A stretch of DNA of 64,000 bases from Bryobacteraceae bacterium (GTDB lineage Bacteria > Acidobacteriota > Terriglobia > Bryobacterales > Bryobacteraceae): the NCBI GenBank assembly GCA_025928545.1, contig JAICJH010000032.1, positions 1 to 64,000 of the forward strand, read 5' to 3'. The notes below the pieces were generated by a model. The model did not search any database, was not told the DNA's origin, and was given only the letters and a program-made list of their open reading frames with translations. The translations under genes were made by a program, and so were the position numbers. Shown here in pieces: positions 51,634-61,946 of the stretch (its first letter is position 1; the number at the start of each line of letters is the position of its first letter).

Positions 51634-54600
51634 TTACCGAAACTGGCGTTTGTAGAAGAAGTTCACACTGAAGATACCGTTCTGGTCCCGCGTTGCGATT
51701 GCCGACCATTTGGGATCGAACGCCCATTCCACCTTGATGATCTGCCCGTTCGGATCGTCCAGCGCGGAAGTGTACGTAAACGTCATGTTGTGCGTAATAT
51801 GCTGCTGTAGGGTCAGGCGCGCTGTTGGTAGCGAGGACCCGCTCTGGAAACTCGGATCGATCTTGAGCTGTGACACGCCGAACACCCGCTGGAGCCGCCC
51901 GGCAACCGGATTCGCCACCGCCTGGCCGAGTGCCGCCGATTCTCCCATCTGCTGCAAGGAAGACTGAGGAACCTGCGGCTGATTCGCCAGCAGTGTTGGA
52001 TCCGACGTGGGCCCCTTGCCTGTAGCCAGCAGACTGACGATCTCCTGGAATCTCAGCGGCGGATTGGAAGTATAACTCAGCTTCATGTTGTAGATGGGCC
52101 CGGTGACTCGCAACGTCACGTCAATTCCCTGCGTCTGCGTTTCGAGACTGACATCCAGCACGGGGTCGATTTGCAGCGGATTAAAAAACCCTATCGTTCC
52201 AGCCTGAACCGTAAATGAGGAGCCGAGAAAAACCAGTTTGCCTTCATTGATAGTGACCCGCCCCAGGGCAGCTGGCTTGGCCGCGGTCCCCTGCACGTGA
52301 ATGTCGGCCGTGGCTGAAATACCCTGCGCGACATCCGCCTGCACCGCAAGTCCGGAAGCCGTCCGGAGCCTGATATCCAGTCGCATGTTCTCGAGCAGCG
52401 GCGAAGGGGCGGTTTCGGATTGAACGGAGGGCTCGGCCTGGGAAAGGATCGAGGCCATATCGGTTTGCGGATTGTAATTTACCTGCCCGATAACTGCCGT
52501 TCCGGAGAGGGTACTCCTTCGCGAAGTTCCGCTCAACTGGAGGTCCGCGCCTGCTACAACGCTGACGCCTGGTTGCAACCGCGCCCGAACGCGTGTGGCT
52601 TTCACCTGAATCCCGAAACGTGACAGATCGGCATATTCGGCAAAGCCCGTAACAGTGATCTTCCCTCCCCCGGATTCACCGCTCAGATTCTGGATCGTCG
52701 CCGTCTTACCGCTCAGAATCACCAGGCCGTTGGCGTTGGAAATGCCGTTGGGAAGACCCGCGTAGTTGAAGGTGGCGTTTTGCAGAGCAAACCGCCCGTT
52801 GATCTGGGGTTGTGCCTGGGTCCCGCGAACCGTGGCTGTGAGATTCAGGTCCCCCGACGAATAGATGTCGCTGTCGAAATCCGGCAGGATTCCGAGATTC
52901 AGTTTTGCATTCAGATTCAGGTTCAATGTCCCGGCAGGTAAAGTCGCTCCGCCGGTTGCCTGTATATCCACTCCGGAGCCTGCCAGATGCGCATTCTGAA
53001 TTTGCGCGGAACCGCGGTCGAGGGTCAAAGCGATCGGTCCCTGATTGGATATCGAAACCGGTTTCGTGTCGCCCGGCCGCGCCTTGGCCGTGATGTTCAG
53101 GCGGCTCACCTGGAGGCTTGCTTTCAGTTGATCGGTGCGCAGTATCGGCCCGTTCACGGTGATTTGCCCGTCCGTTGCCGCCTCCACCTGGGACTGTCCT
53201 TCCTGAGCGATGCCGGCAAGTTTCGCGACTCGCGAGTAGAGCAGGTTGTTGAACGTGAGTTGCGCGTTCACCGGATAACCATCCACCAGTTGCGCGCTGC
53301 CCTTACCGTGAATCGCGGCATCCGCCAGATCCGAATCCAGCGCGAATTCCACTCTGTCGCCCGATGTCGTATTCGCGGTGAGCTTCAGATTGCCGAAATT
53401 CTCGCCCTGGTCCCGCACCTGACTGGCGGCGACGTTGACATTGAGATCGCGCAGGGTGATCCGCGGCTGACTGTTGCCTGTTCCGTTAACAACGCTGCCT
53501 TCACCGTGCGCCTCCAGTTGAACAGCCCCCGCAAGCCCAAGCCGCCGCGACTGGACGTTGTGGATGCGGGCAAGATCGAGCCGGCTGCTCGTCACGTTGA
53601 ACTTCGCGCTGCCTGAAGTCAGGCTACCCGCGGGATGGTCGTAATGCGCAGTCAGTTCGATTTGTGAATTCCCAGCCGTGATCTGAAATTCAGGCACGTC
53701 AACCGCGCGGGCCAGCCAGGCGGCACGAACGTGCAGACGGTCGATGGGTTCGTCGTAGAGGACCGCGCGTGTCAGATCCAGACTGCCCTCACCGTGCGGA
53801 TCGCTCACCGTGCCTGTCAGACGGAGGTTGCCCGCCAGATTGCCACGGGCCGGTATGTCGGCATTGCCGGCCACGGCGAGGGTCTTGTCGATTGGCAGAT
53901 TGGCGATGACGAGATCGGCCGTCGTGGGATAGTCATGGACCAGCTGCGTATTGCCGTTGGCGTGAATTGAGGAGCCGGCAAAGTTCGACGTCGCAGTGTA
54001 GTTGACCGTTTGCCCAGTGGTGCGTGCCGATGCGTCCAGATCGCCATACGGCTGTCCATTCCACTTCACAGCGCGAGCCGTGGCACTCCCGTTGACGCTG
54101 GTCAGGATGAACTCATCGGTCTTGAGTTCGCCGGCGACATCCAGATTTGTCGAAACGGTACCCGAAACATTCTGCCGAAAGCGGCCGACAGTCGAGGCAA
54201 GGTCGATCTGGTTGCTCACCACTTTGGCGTGAATCTGGCCGGTTGAGAAACTGTCCTCAGGGTGCCGGAATTCTCCTGAGAGATCCAGCCTCCCTGAGCC
54301 GGACTGCACAAACGATGCGGGAATCGTCACCAGCCGATCCGTCAGATTGGCCTGCACCTGCGCCTTGTCGAAAGACAGTCCGTTGATTGCGCCGGTCGCT
54401 GCGTTCAGGGTGACGGCGCCCACCGGGTTCCCGGCGGTTCCATCGATGTGGGCCATGGCCGTCACCGCACCGGAATAATCGGCGCTGGGTTGTCCGGCCA
54501 GCGCTGCCAGATCCGCCAGGTCGCCGTCCGTAATCGAAAGGTCCGCTTTCACCGGCTCCCTTGGTAACAGCTTCCAGTCCGCCAGGCCAACCGAGCCTGC

Positions 54601-56472
54601 AAATTGTGCGTGGAGGCCCGGACCCGATCCCGCGCGAACCAGCACGCCATTTGAAACAGCCGCGCCCGCGCCCGAGGCTGCGAGATCCGCGGCCAGGCTG
54701 TCGAACTGCCGTCCTTCCACAACCAGGCGTTCAGATGCAAGGTGGCCGTTGATGCGCGGGGAATGCAGGCCCCCGGTCACCGCGCCGGCGAATGTGACCT
54801 CTCCCCGATTGAGAGAGACGGTCTGCCCCGAAACTCCCGCGGCAACCAGAACATCGTTCAGATCTTGTGTCTTCGCTTTCACCTGCAGGGTCCGGCTGAG
54901 AGAACCGTCCATATCCAGGCGGGTGTGCGGAAGAGCAAGGAATGAGTTGTGTAGCGTCACATCGTTGGCCGCGGCGCTATAGTCGGCGTTCACTTTGCCG
55001 GTTACGGGAACCCCGTGTTTCCCGGGGGAAACCGAGAGCCGCCCCGATGCCGCCAGGCTATTCGGCAAGCTGGTGTCGCCCTCCGCCGCGATATTTCCAC
55101 TGACGATCCCGTCATAGGGCAGCTTTTGGCCTACTGTGTTCAAGGCTGTTTGAATGTCGAAAGCGCGCAGATCGCCGTTGACCTTATAGTGCTGCATGTG
55201 GTCGAGAGAAGCGCTCCCTTCGAAGCGGCCACCGAGCGCTGTTACCGCCAGATTGCGCAACTCCACCAGGCTTTGAGTAGCGCTCACTGAGGATGAAATA
55301 TTCAGATTGCGCAGTCGGGTTGTTCCCTGCTCGATGGCAATGTTCTTACCCTGCAGAGCGCCAGTGACGGAGTATCCGTTATCCGCTGTCAGCCGCGCAT
55401 CGCCGTTCAGGTCCATCGTCCCGGCGCGCATTTCGGTCACATTAAGAAGTTTCCCCAGTTCAGCCAGATCCAAAGTAGAGCGGAATGCCAGCGCGCCACC
55501 CTGATGAGGGTCTTTCAACGTTCCTGAGGCTTCCACCGACGAAGCACCCAATGTCGTTTGAAGGTTCGTGACATGGATCGCCTCATTCGAAGCAGTGAAG
55601 TCGCCAGCCAGATGAATTCGCTGCGGAACCCCGGGGGCGTTCAGCGCGACGGGAATATCTCCGATGGTCTTCAGCTCCTCCAGCGCAATGTCGCCGTTCA
55701 CACGCGCGGACACTTCCGGCGCATCGATGTGAGTGATTGAGCCATCCAGTGAAATTTTCGAAGCGTTCGTCGAAAGAGTTGCCTGATGCAGTTCGACGCG
55801 GTCGCTCCCGATCGTAAGCGGCAGCTTGAGACTGATCACCACAGGCGTGGAGCGGCCTGAAACCACATATACCGGCGCAAGCGAAATATCGCCGTGGTAC
55901 GTATTGGTCGTCAGGCTGTAGAAGAGTTGCGCGCGCAGATTGTTTGCATTGAGGCTGAAGGGCACCGTCTGCCGCACAAACGTCGCCACCCCGTTACTGA
56001 GTTCGAAGTGACCGATGGCCAGATCGACGACGGTCTTCAACGGTGGTTTTCCTGAGGGGCTCGAAGTTTTCGGCGACGGGACATTGCTGCGTCCATCGGG
56101 CAGAATCATGATGTTCACTTCCGGCTTTTGGACGCCCAGATTGGCAATATCCACAATTCGGTTCAGACGGGTGAACAACCGCAGATCGGCCACTACCTGC
56201 TGCACACGCACAAAGGGAGCGGCAGTCGCCGGTTCATATCCGTGAATCACAAGGTTCCCGATGGAAGCGTGCAGCCGTCCCTCATCGAAATTGAAGGAAC
56301 CCAGTTCCACCCGGCCGCCAGTGCTGTCCTCCACCGCGGAAACGATCTGTTCCCTTACATAGTTTCTGAACCAATCCGTGCGCACAACAATCAGCGCAGT
56401 CAGCATGACGCCGACCACCAGCACGATCAGCCCAACCACAATATTTCGCGTAATTCTCGCGCCCCGGCTCAT
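51634..56472 (-). CDS. tamB: TamB-like translocation/assembly protein (DUF490)
   Basis: 1612 residues. One N-terminal transmembrane anchor (IVVGLIVLVVGVMLTALIVV, about 11-30) is followed by a very long repetitive beta-rich region (many LNLNA, VSATG and LDLA-type strands, AsmA/TamB-like beta-taco repeats) spanning the periplasm, and a C-terminal DUF490 domain (GLAVQADVAQGISATADIHV, RLQRVFGVSQLKIDPSF, NGIFSVNFFYKRQF). TamB-like proteins work with an Omp85 partner in outer-membrane protein insertion or phospholipid transport. The ATG overlaps the SurA-like gene stop; the frame to 56529 is rejected. Confidence 0.92.
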   Translation of the reverse strand: MSRGARITRNIVVGLIVLVVGVMLTALIVVRTDWFRNYVREQIVSAVEDSTGGRVELGSFNFDEGRLHASIGNLVIHGYEPATAAPFVRVQQVVADLRLFTRLNRIVDIANLGVQKPEVNIMILPDGRSNVPSPKTSSPSGKPPLKTVVDLAIGHFELSNGVATFVRQTVPFSLNANNLRAQLFYSLTTNTYHGDISLAPVYVVSGRSTPVVISLKLPLTIGSDRVELHQATLSTNASKISLDGSITHIDAPEVSARVNGDIALEELKTIGDIPVALNAPGVPQRIHLAGDFTASNEAIHVTNLQTTLGASSVEASGTLKDPHQGGALAFRSTLDLAELGKLLNVTEMRAGTMDLNGDARLTADNGYSVTGALQGKNIAIEQGTTRLRNLNISSSVSATQSLVELRNLAVTALGGRFEGSASLDHMQHYKVNGDLRAFDIQTALNTVGQKLPYDGIVSGNIAAEGDTSLPNSLAASGRLSVSPGKHGVPVTGKVNADYSAAANDVTLHNSFLALPHTRLDMDGSLSRTLQVKAKTQDLNDVLVAAGVSGQTVSLNRGEVTFAGAVTGGLHSPRINGHLASERLVVEGRQFDSLAADLAASGAGAAVSNGVLVRAGSGPGLHAQFAGSVGLADWKLLPREPVKADLSITDGDLADLAALAGQPSADYSGAVTAMAHIDGTAGNPVGAVTLNAATGAINGLSFDKAQVQANLTDRLVTIPASFVQSGSGRLDLSGEFRHPEDSFSTGQIHAKVVSNQIDLASTVGRFRQNVSGTVSTNLDVAGELKTDEFILTSVNGSATARAVKWNGQPYGDLDASARTTGQTVNYTATSNFAGSSIHANGNTQLVHDYPTTADLVIANLPIDKTLAVAGNADIPARGNLAGNLRLTGTVSDPHGEGSLDLTRAVLYDEPIDRLHVRAAWLARAVDVPEFQITAGNSQIELTAHYDHPAGSLTSGSAKFNVTSSRLDLARIHNVQSRRLGLAGAVQLEAHGEGSVVNGTGNSQPRITLRDLNVNVAASQVRDQGENFGNLKLTANTTSGDRVEFALDSDLADAAIHGKGSAQLVDGYPVNAQLTFNNLLYSRVAKLAGIAQEGQSQVEAATDGQITVNGPILRTDQLKASLQVSRLNITAKARPGDTKPVSISNQGPIALTLDRGSAQIQNAHLAGSGVDIQATGGATLPAGTLNLNLNAKLNLGILPDFDSDIYSSGDLNLTATVRGTQAQPQINGRFALQNATFNYAGLPNGISNANGLVILSGKTATIQNLSGESGGGKITVTGFAEYADLSRFGIQVKATRVRARLQPGVSVVAGADLQLSGTSRRSTLSGTAVIGQVNYNPQTDMASILSQAEPSVQSETAPSPLLENMRLDIRLRTASGLAVQADVAQGISATADIHVQGTAAKPAALGRVTINEGKLVFLGSSFTVQAGTIGFFNPLQIDPVLDVSLETQTQGIDVTLRVTGPIYNMKLSYTSNPPLRFQEIVSLLATGKGPTSDPTLLANQPQVPQSSLQQMGESAALGQAVANPVAGRLQRVFGVSQLKIDPSFQSGSSLPTARLTLQQHITHNMTFTYTSALDDPNGQIIKVEWAFDPKWSAIATRDQNGIFSVNFFYKRQFR

Positions 56473-57113
56473 TGGAAAGCCTCCTGACGATAGTCGACTT
56501 GTTGACTTTTCCGCTTTTCGTCCAGCCATGTGTCGAACTGCTTATCGACCTGAGATCCCTGCAGCAGATTCACAATGTTCGGCTGAAGCGCGGTCAGACT
56601 GTTGTCCGCGGGGTATTGTCTTTTCAGCTCCGCGAGATGCTGCTGGTAGTAAGTCTTCACTTCCTCGTCTGTCACCATGACCGCCGGCCGGAACCTTTGG
56701 TCGATGAACTTCAGCACCGTCAGCTGCCAAAGGAGTTGGTCTTTAATCTGCCCTTCAGTCAGCCCATACGTCGAAAGTTCCTGGCGCATCCGCGCATCCG
56801 ACCCGGCGAACCTGTCATTGCAAATCCGGGCCAGCATTTCCGCAGCCTGCCGGTCGGTGGCACGTTCATAATCTCCGCTGTTAATCTCGTCCCTGATGAT
56901 GGTTTGATCCACCAGCCGTCCGGCCGATTTTCTGCGCTCCTCGGCGCTGTCATGAACCGCCGCCCGGTTGAGAAAAGCCGTGACACGAAGATCTCTGTCG
57001 ATATCGCTCGCCTTGATCGCATGTCTCCCCACCACCACGGCAACGCGGTCCAGCACTACGGATGCCGCCATCGCGGTAACCGCCAGGCACGGAATCAGGA
57101 TCAGGTTTCGCAT
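56469..57113 (-). CDS. SurA-N-like periplasmic chaperone
   Basis: 214 residues with a Sec signal (MRNLILIPCLAVTAMAA). The pattern VVLDRVAVVVGRHAIKASDIDRDLR is the SurA N-terminal start, followed by a helical chaperone domain (MLARICNDRFAGSDARMRQEL, YGLTEGQIKDQLLWQLTVLKFI, VTDEEVKTYYQQHLAELK). There is no parvulin PPIase domain, so it is a chaperone-only form. It lies between an Omp85 gene (2-base gap) and tamB (4-base overlap), so it likely delivers substrates or stabilises that pair. Confidence 0.85.
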   Translation of the reverse strand: MRNLILIPCLAVTAMAASVVLDRVAVVVGRHAIKASDIDRDLRVTAFLNRAAVHDSAEERRKSAGRLVDQTIIRDEINSGDYERATDRQAAEMLARICNDRFAGSDARMRQELSTYGLTEGQIKDQLLWQLTVLKFIDQRFRPAVMVTDEEVKTYYQQHLAELKRQYPADNSLTALQPNIVNLLQGSQVDKQFDTWLDEKRKSQQVDYRQEAFQ

Positions 57114-57115
57114 AG

Positions 57116-60100
57116 TCAAAACGTTTGCCCAATCGAAAAGAAGAACTGCAGGTGACCGGTAGTCTGCTGGGTTACCTGGCACGCAGCCTTCGTCAGTGTT
57201 GCGGGGTCGTTCGGATCGCACGACAGAAGTTGTTGCGGAGTTCCGGCGAAGCCTTCGAAAGACGGCGGATTCAATGTATACGCCAGATCGACCCTGATCG
57301 GTCCGACCGGCGTTTGATAACGGATACCAAAGCCGGCCGCGTGAGCCGTGTAATTGAAATCCTGCAGATTCTTTTGCTTCATTCGCAGCGACATGTTGCC
57401 AATTGACGTAAAGACGTTTCCCATGTCATGGAAGAAAACGCCCTGGATATTTTCGCCCAGGAGAGGAAACCGCAGCTCGATATTGTTCGTGAAAAGCGCA
57501 TTTCCGCCCAGAGGGAACCCGGTGGGTCGCGATGTTGGACCCCCCGGCACCAGCGGCGCTCCGGTATCCCGCGGACCGGCCTCGTTGAACGCAAATGCAC
57601 GCAATGAATCCGCGCCGCCCGCAAAGTATCTCTCGGGCAGAGGCACGGACTGCTGATCGTTCAGACCAGCCGGAGCCGCGAAGGGCGCGATAATTCCAAA
57701 CTGTGTCTGGCGCGCCAGGACAAAGTTTTTGGTCAGGCGGTGGTAGGTTGCGTTGCGAACCAGCGCGGCCCCGAAACTTCTCTGTGAGCCGAAGAACTTA
57801 CCCGCCAGCCGAATATCGACGCTATTGAGGCTGCCTCGCCGTGCGTTACCTGGGTTGTCCCGACGGTCCCTGACGAAGTTCGACGAGAGCATGCCGATCC
57901 TGACCGGCTGCAGCAGCTGCGGAATCAACAGGACCGGAATCACAATCTGACTTGCACTCACGCGCCGGTATGCGAAGCGGAACATTCCGGTGAGCGACTT
58001 GGAGAAAGTCTGAGAAACCTGAACCGAACCCTCGTCGCGTTTCGACGCAAAAGTCCGGACATCGCGCTCTTCATTGTGCACGATCGAATAAGTGATGTTA
58101 CGGTTGGCCGAGTTGAGAAAGCGTGGCTGCTGATAGCTCAGCGAACCGGATTTTTCAATCGATGAATACACAACATGAAGAGTCGCTGTATGGCCCCTGC
58201 CGAAGAAGTTCAGGCGGCTGACACTGAAGGACGCTTCCGGACTGAAACCCGTGGTACCGGCGGGTGAACCGAGACTCTTGCTGCTGGGTTTCCCAAATCG
58301 CGCCACCTGAGCCCCGAAGCCGAGGTTAACCGTGTACCTGTTGGCCTCTTCGAAGTCATAGAGAACGAATTTGTGGCTCGTATCGCCCGCTGGATTTTCG
58401 ATCGCGGTATCCACGCGAGCGAAGATACCGAGATCGTAGAGGCGCTTTTGAATCTGGATTTGCTGCACCGGCGAAATTGGTTCTCCTGGCTTCAGGCCGA
58501 TGGTCTTATCGATGAGGCTCTGCCGCGTTGTACGCAGACCATGTGTGACAACCTGCCGCACGTACTGGCGCCGGCCTTCGACAACCGCGTAGTGAACGTC
58601 CGCGTGGGCGGGCGTGTCCGATTCATGCCAGTCCGCCTTGAATGACGCATCCGGATACCCATTGGTGTAGTACCAGGTGAGCACGGCATCCCGGTCGCTG
58701 GCCAGCGAAACCTCGGAAAAAGGCTGCCCGGCCACAGACATAAGGTTGGCGAGGACGTCTTTTCGCTGAGACGCTGCAACGCCGTCCACGCTCAGGTTAT
58801 CGACGACCCACTGCCGACCTTCCGCAATGCTCACTGTGACTCCCACATCGCCGGTCTTGCTCTTGAAATCTTTCACGACTTCGGTGGTCACTTTCACATC
58901 GCGAAAGCCATTGGCCTTGTAGAGATCGGCGATACTGGCTTCGTCCCTGCGCCGGAAAGCATCGCTGTATCGTCCCCGCCTCAGATTAAATGCCGAGGGC
59001 GCGATAAACATCCGCTCCCGAATCGTGTTCTGATCGAAGTATTTGTTGCCGAGGATCGTGAGATTGACAAGACGGAATCGCTGGCCTTTAGAGATCACGT
59101 ACTGGATCGTTTCAAGATCGTTCTCCGGCGGCTGAATCCGAAAATCGACATCCACGTCGAAATAGCCCTGGCTCTGGAGGTAGTCGTGAAGATTTCGCTT
59201 CCCTTCCACCAGCAGGTCGGAGTCGACATCGTGTTCCTGAAACGCCGGCACATAGCGCTTGAGAACCCGACCCGAAACTTTGTCTTCAATGGATGTGATT
59301 TTGACTTTCGGTCCGGGCGTGATATTGAGGTGGGGGGTCACCCGCCGGCGTTGCTCATCGTAATCGAGCTTCTCAAGTTCAACGCGCGCGAGAAGGCGAT
59401 CTTGTTTTTGATAACGCGCCAGCAGCTTCTGGACCCCGGAGCGTGTTCTTGCGCTCGACACTTTACGCCACCAGTGAATCAACGGAAGCCGCCAGCCGGT
59501 CACGCGCAGGATCGTAGCCTCACTCAGCGTGCCGGCGCCCTGAATATCCGGCATATCGTACTTCGCCCGCTTCCCGGGGCGCACCTGAAACGTAATAAAT
59601 ACCTGCTGGGCTTCTCCATTCGGACCGCCCGGTCGCTCGATTTTAGGTTCGACCGATGCCTCGTAGAGCCCGTTCGTCTGGAAGAGCCGGGTCATTCTTT
59701 GGACGGCCGCCGTCACATCGTCCTCACGAAACGGCATACCTAATCCGATCTGGCCATTGCTTTCGAGCGCAGTCCGATCCGGCGGCGTCAGAAACTTGCC
59801 TTCCACGGCAACACCACCGACGAACAACTGCGGCTGGGTGACAAAGCGAATCACAACACCCGCGGTGCCTGCGGAGTCGGCCTCGACTGCGATGTTCTGA
59901 AAACGACCGGTCGCGAAAAGCGAGTCGATTGCCTCGGCTACATCGCGCGCATGCAATATATCGCCCTGATGCAGAGGCTGAGCGGATGCCAGATCGAGCG
60001 GATCGAGAGTCGGCGCAGGGGAGTATTCAATGGCTACGATTCGCTGACCTTCGAACCGCATCACCTGCGCTGGCAGGATTGCGCTGCATGCCAAAGTCAG

Positions 60101-60133
60101 TAGTGCCAGCGAGCAACCCGTCTTCGGCAGCAT
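57116..60133 (-). CDS. Omp85-family outer-membrane protein (TamA/BamA-like) with POTRA domains
   Basis: 1005 residues with a Sec signal (MLPKTGCSLALLTLACSAILPAQ). Several POTRA repeats occupy about 75-600 (DVAEAIDSLFATGRFQNIAVEADS, GDVGVTVSIAEGRQWVVDNLSVDGV, QIQIQKRLYDLGIFARVDTAI). The C-terminal ~400 residues form a 16-strand barrel with AGGADSLRAFAFNEAGPRD as the conserved loop 6 region and ending in FFFSIGQTF (terminal Phe). The gene order with SurA-like and TamB proteins points to a TamA role, though the number of POTRA repeats exceeds the three of E. coli TamA and is nearer to BamA. Confidence 0.9.
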   Translation of the reverse strand: MLPKTGCSLALLTLACSAILPAQVMRFEGQRIVAIEYSPAPTLDPLDLASAQPLHQGDILHARDVAEAIDSLFATGRFQNIAVEADSAGTAGVVIRFVTQPQLFVGGVAVEGKFLTPPDRTALESNGQIGLGMPFREDDVTAAVQRMTRLFQTNGLYEASVEPKIERPGGPNGEAQQVFITFQVRPGKRAKYDMPDIQGAGTLSEATILRVTGWRLPLIHWWRKVSSARTRSGVQKLLARYQKQDRLLARVELEKLDYDEQRRRVTPHLNITPGPKVKITSIEDKVSGRVLKRYVPAFQEHDVDSDLLVEGKRNLHDYLQSQGYFDVDVDFRIQPPENDLETIQYVISKGQRFRLVNLTILGNKYFDQNTIRERMFIAPSAFNLRRGRYSDAFRRRDEASIADLYKANGFRDVKVTTEVVKDFKSKTGDVGVTVSIAEGRQWVVDNLSVDGVAASQRKDVLANLMSVAGQPFSEVSLASDRDAVLTWYYTNGYPDASFKADWHESDTPAHADVHYAVVEGRRQYVRQVVTHGLRTTRQSLIDKTIGLKPGEPISPVQQIQIQKRLYDLGIFARVDTAIENPAGDTSHKFVLYDFEEANRYTVNLGFGAQVARFGKPSSKSLGSPAGTTGFSPEASFSVSRLNFFGRGHTATLHVVYSSIEKSGSLSYQQPRFLNSANRNITYSIVHNEERDVRTFASKRDEGSVQVSQTFSKSLTGMFRFAYRRVSASQIVIPVLLIPQLLQPVRIGMLSSNFVRDRRDNPGNARRGSLNSVDIRLAGKFFGSQRSFGAALVRNATYHRLTKNFVLARQTQFGIIAPFAAPAGLNDQQSVPLPERYFAGGADSLRAFAFNEAGPRDTGAPLVPGGPTSRPTGFPLGGNALFTNNIELRFPLLGENIQGVFFHDMGNVFTSIGNMSLRMKQKNLQDFNYTAHAAGFGIRYQTPVGPIRVDLAYTLNPPSFEGFAGTPQQLLSCDPNDPATLTKAACQVTQQTTGHLQFFFSIGQTF

Positions 60134-60248
60134 GTTGGCTTCATAGAAAGCACCCGCGTCACCAATGTGCGGATAAGCTCATTGCGCGTCGTTTGCGCGG
60201 AGCACCAAGCGGCTGACGAGACTTCATCAAACCGCACATTCGCCCGCC

Positions 60249-60752
60249 TCAACCTTTCCGGCTCGAACGCGTTTTGGCAGCCTTGCGCGCAGCTTCCTGC
60301 AGGCCCGCTTTTCCCTTCGTTCGGACTGCCTTTTTCGCAGCCGCACTCCGACTGGATGGAGATCGATGCTGGGCACTGGTACGACCCTGCCGTGAAAGTG
60401 CATCCGGTGACGCTGCTTTCTTGCTTTCTTTTCGCAACGCTCCGATGCTCGCGCGCGATCGTGTGGCGGAGGGTTGCCGGCCGGAGCCTTCCTCGCCTTT
60501 TGCTACATCGCGTGCCGCCTGCTGCCGCGTCTTATCCGATGCAGCGTCCTCTTTTGGCGGAGGCAACTTCACACCTGCGCGTCTCGCCTTCGACAACCCG
60601 ATTGCAATCGCCTGTTTTGTGGATCGCGCGCCGTGCTTGCCCTCCCGGATGTGATCCATCTCCTCCCTGACAAATTCACCCGCTTGCGTGGACGGAGCTT
60701 TGCCCTCGGCCGCATCCTTTCGGGCACGTTGCAGAGTTTTTTCTTCAGGCAT
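60249..60752 (-). CDS. DUF6496-like basic, histone-H1-like protein
   Basis: 167 residues. The N-terminal third contains GKAPSTQAGEFVREEMDHIR then KHGARSTKQAIAIGLSKARR, the DUF6496 pattern. The remainder is Lys, Arg, Ala, Ser-rich and repetitive (KKAVRTKGKAGLQEAARKAA), resembling histone H1-like proteins and likely to contact nucleic acid. A strong Shine-Dalgarno GGGAGGTAGG lies just before the ATG at 60752; the GTG/ATG frame upstream is rejected. Confidence 0.8.
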   Translation of the reverse strand: MPEEKTLQRARKDAAEGKAPSTQAGEFVREEMDHIREGKHGARSTKQAIAIGLSKARRAGVKLPPPKEDAASDKTRQQAARDVAKGEEGSGRQPSATRSRASIGALRKESKKAASPDALSRQGRTSAQHRSPSSRSAAAKKAVRTKGKAGLQEAARKAAKTRSSRKG

Positions 60753-60958
60753 ACCTACCTCCCGGTCATGCCCTGCAATCGGAATTCCGGACGTCAACGT
60801 CGTATGCGATGCTGCGTCGTGATCGCAACAATGCGAATCGTGACCTGCCAGCGTCTATTGCCTATTAACGCCGCAAAGCGGATTCCTGCATGACGTGATC
60901 CTCGAATGCATCGATTGTTGTTTGCCCAGGGGTACTAAATGGCCTTACTAAAGGGCGT

Positions 60959-61216
60959 CTAACTGCTTACTCCGCATCCGTGGCGGAGTTCATGTTGACT
61001 GAGTTCAGCTTTCGAGAGATTGGCTTCAATCCGGGCGTCTTCCAGCGCCTGACGGCACGCATGAAATTCGGCGCCTACAGGGCCGTCACTAAGGGATTCC
61101 CAGCGAGCCAGACAGGCCGAAAAGATTTCGATCGCGGCAGCATACCTTTCCGAGAGGCTGCGCTGCTGGAGACAACCCGAATCACCTGTCTCTTCGGGAC
61201 CACAAAGCTCCGACAT
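60959..61216 (-). CDS. hypothetical small protein (85 aa)
   Basis: 85 residues, helical and charged (RYAAAIEIFSACLARWESL, RQALEDARIEANLSKAELSQHE). No family recognised and no Shine-Dalgarno seen, so it is a moderate call. It stands alone between the DUF6496 gene and the DUF1345 gene on the same strand. The 206 bases to 60753 contain no other gene that I can support. Confidence 0.45.
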   Translation of the reverse strand: MSELCGPEETGDSGCLQQRSLSERYAAAIEIFSACLARWESLSDGPVGAEFHACRQALEDARIEANLSKAELSQHELRHGCGVSS

Positions 61217-61289
61217 CAACGAAAGCTTAGCCGACTGATGTACTGTTTAATACTGTCAAAAGTGCCAGCCAGCCGATCTATTAGTTCTA

Positions 61290-61940
61290 TTACAGGATAT
61301 TCACAGCCCGGGCGGCCACTAATGCCAGCGCCGCCAGAGATATTGACGATTGCACTATCATCATCACCTTAGCCCAACGCGTCAACACGGGCACATCCGT
61401 CGGTGAGAATGCCGTGCTTGTGTTGAAAGCAAGAAACAAATAGTCGATGAAGCCTGGATTCCACGGATGCTGCTTCAGAGTTTTCTTCAACTCCTCGCTG
61501 AGCGTCATTTGAGGAAAAAGGAAGGCTCCCGATTGGTGCGAATGCCGCTGATCCCGTTCATTCGGACCGCCGCCATCCAGTCGCCAGTACCACGAGGCGA
61601 AGACCAGTACGTTACTGACCCACAGTTCAGCTGCCGCGCGCAGCAGTTCACCTGGCGGGTCCAGATGTTTTGGCAATCGGAGTATCAGCAGAATCAGCGA
61701 CGACGCAAGTGCCGCCGTTGTAATCGCAAGCCCCAGATACGCGAAAACATCGTTTAGCTGAACCCGGCCAGTATGGTGAAACAGCTTGGCGGGAATCAGC
61801 ATGGCCGCAATCAGCACCAGTGGCAGCCACGGCGGACCCACCGTCAGCGGGTCCGGCATGAGGTAGAACAGCACACCGACGGCCAGCCCCGCCACCAGCG
61901 CCGGCCACCTTGGTTCGGGAATCGGTTTCGGATTAGCCAT
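61290..61940 (-). CDS. DUF1345-family membrane protein
   Basis: 216 residues with five to six transmembrane helices (WPALVAGLAVGVLFYLM, LPLVLIAAMLIPAKLF, VFAYLGLAITTAALASSLILLIL, WVSNVLVFASWYWRLDGGGP, SSISLAALALVAARAVN). The segment FIDYLFLAFNTSTAFSPTDVPVLTRWAK is characteristic of DUF1345 and resembles the pore region of two-helix ion channels, so an ion-channel-like role is possible but unproven. It lies six bases after the ABC ATPase gene on the same strand. Confidence 0.85.
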   Translation of the reverse strand: MANPKPIPEPRWPALVAGLAVGVLFYLMPDPLTVGPPWLPLVLIAAMLIPAKLFHHTGRVQLNDVFAYLGLAITTAALASSLILLILRLPKHLDPPGELLRAAAELWVSNVLVFASWYWRLDGGGPNERDQRHSHQSGAFLFPQMTLSEELKKTLKQHPWNPGFIDYLFLAFNTSTAFSPTDVPVLTRWAKVMMIVQSSISLAALALVAARAVNIL

Positions 61941-61946
61941 TACGCG

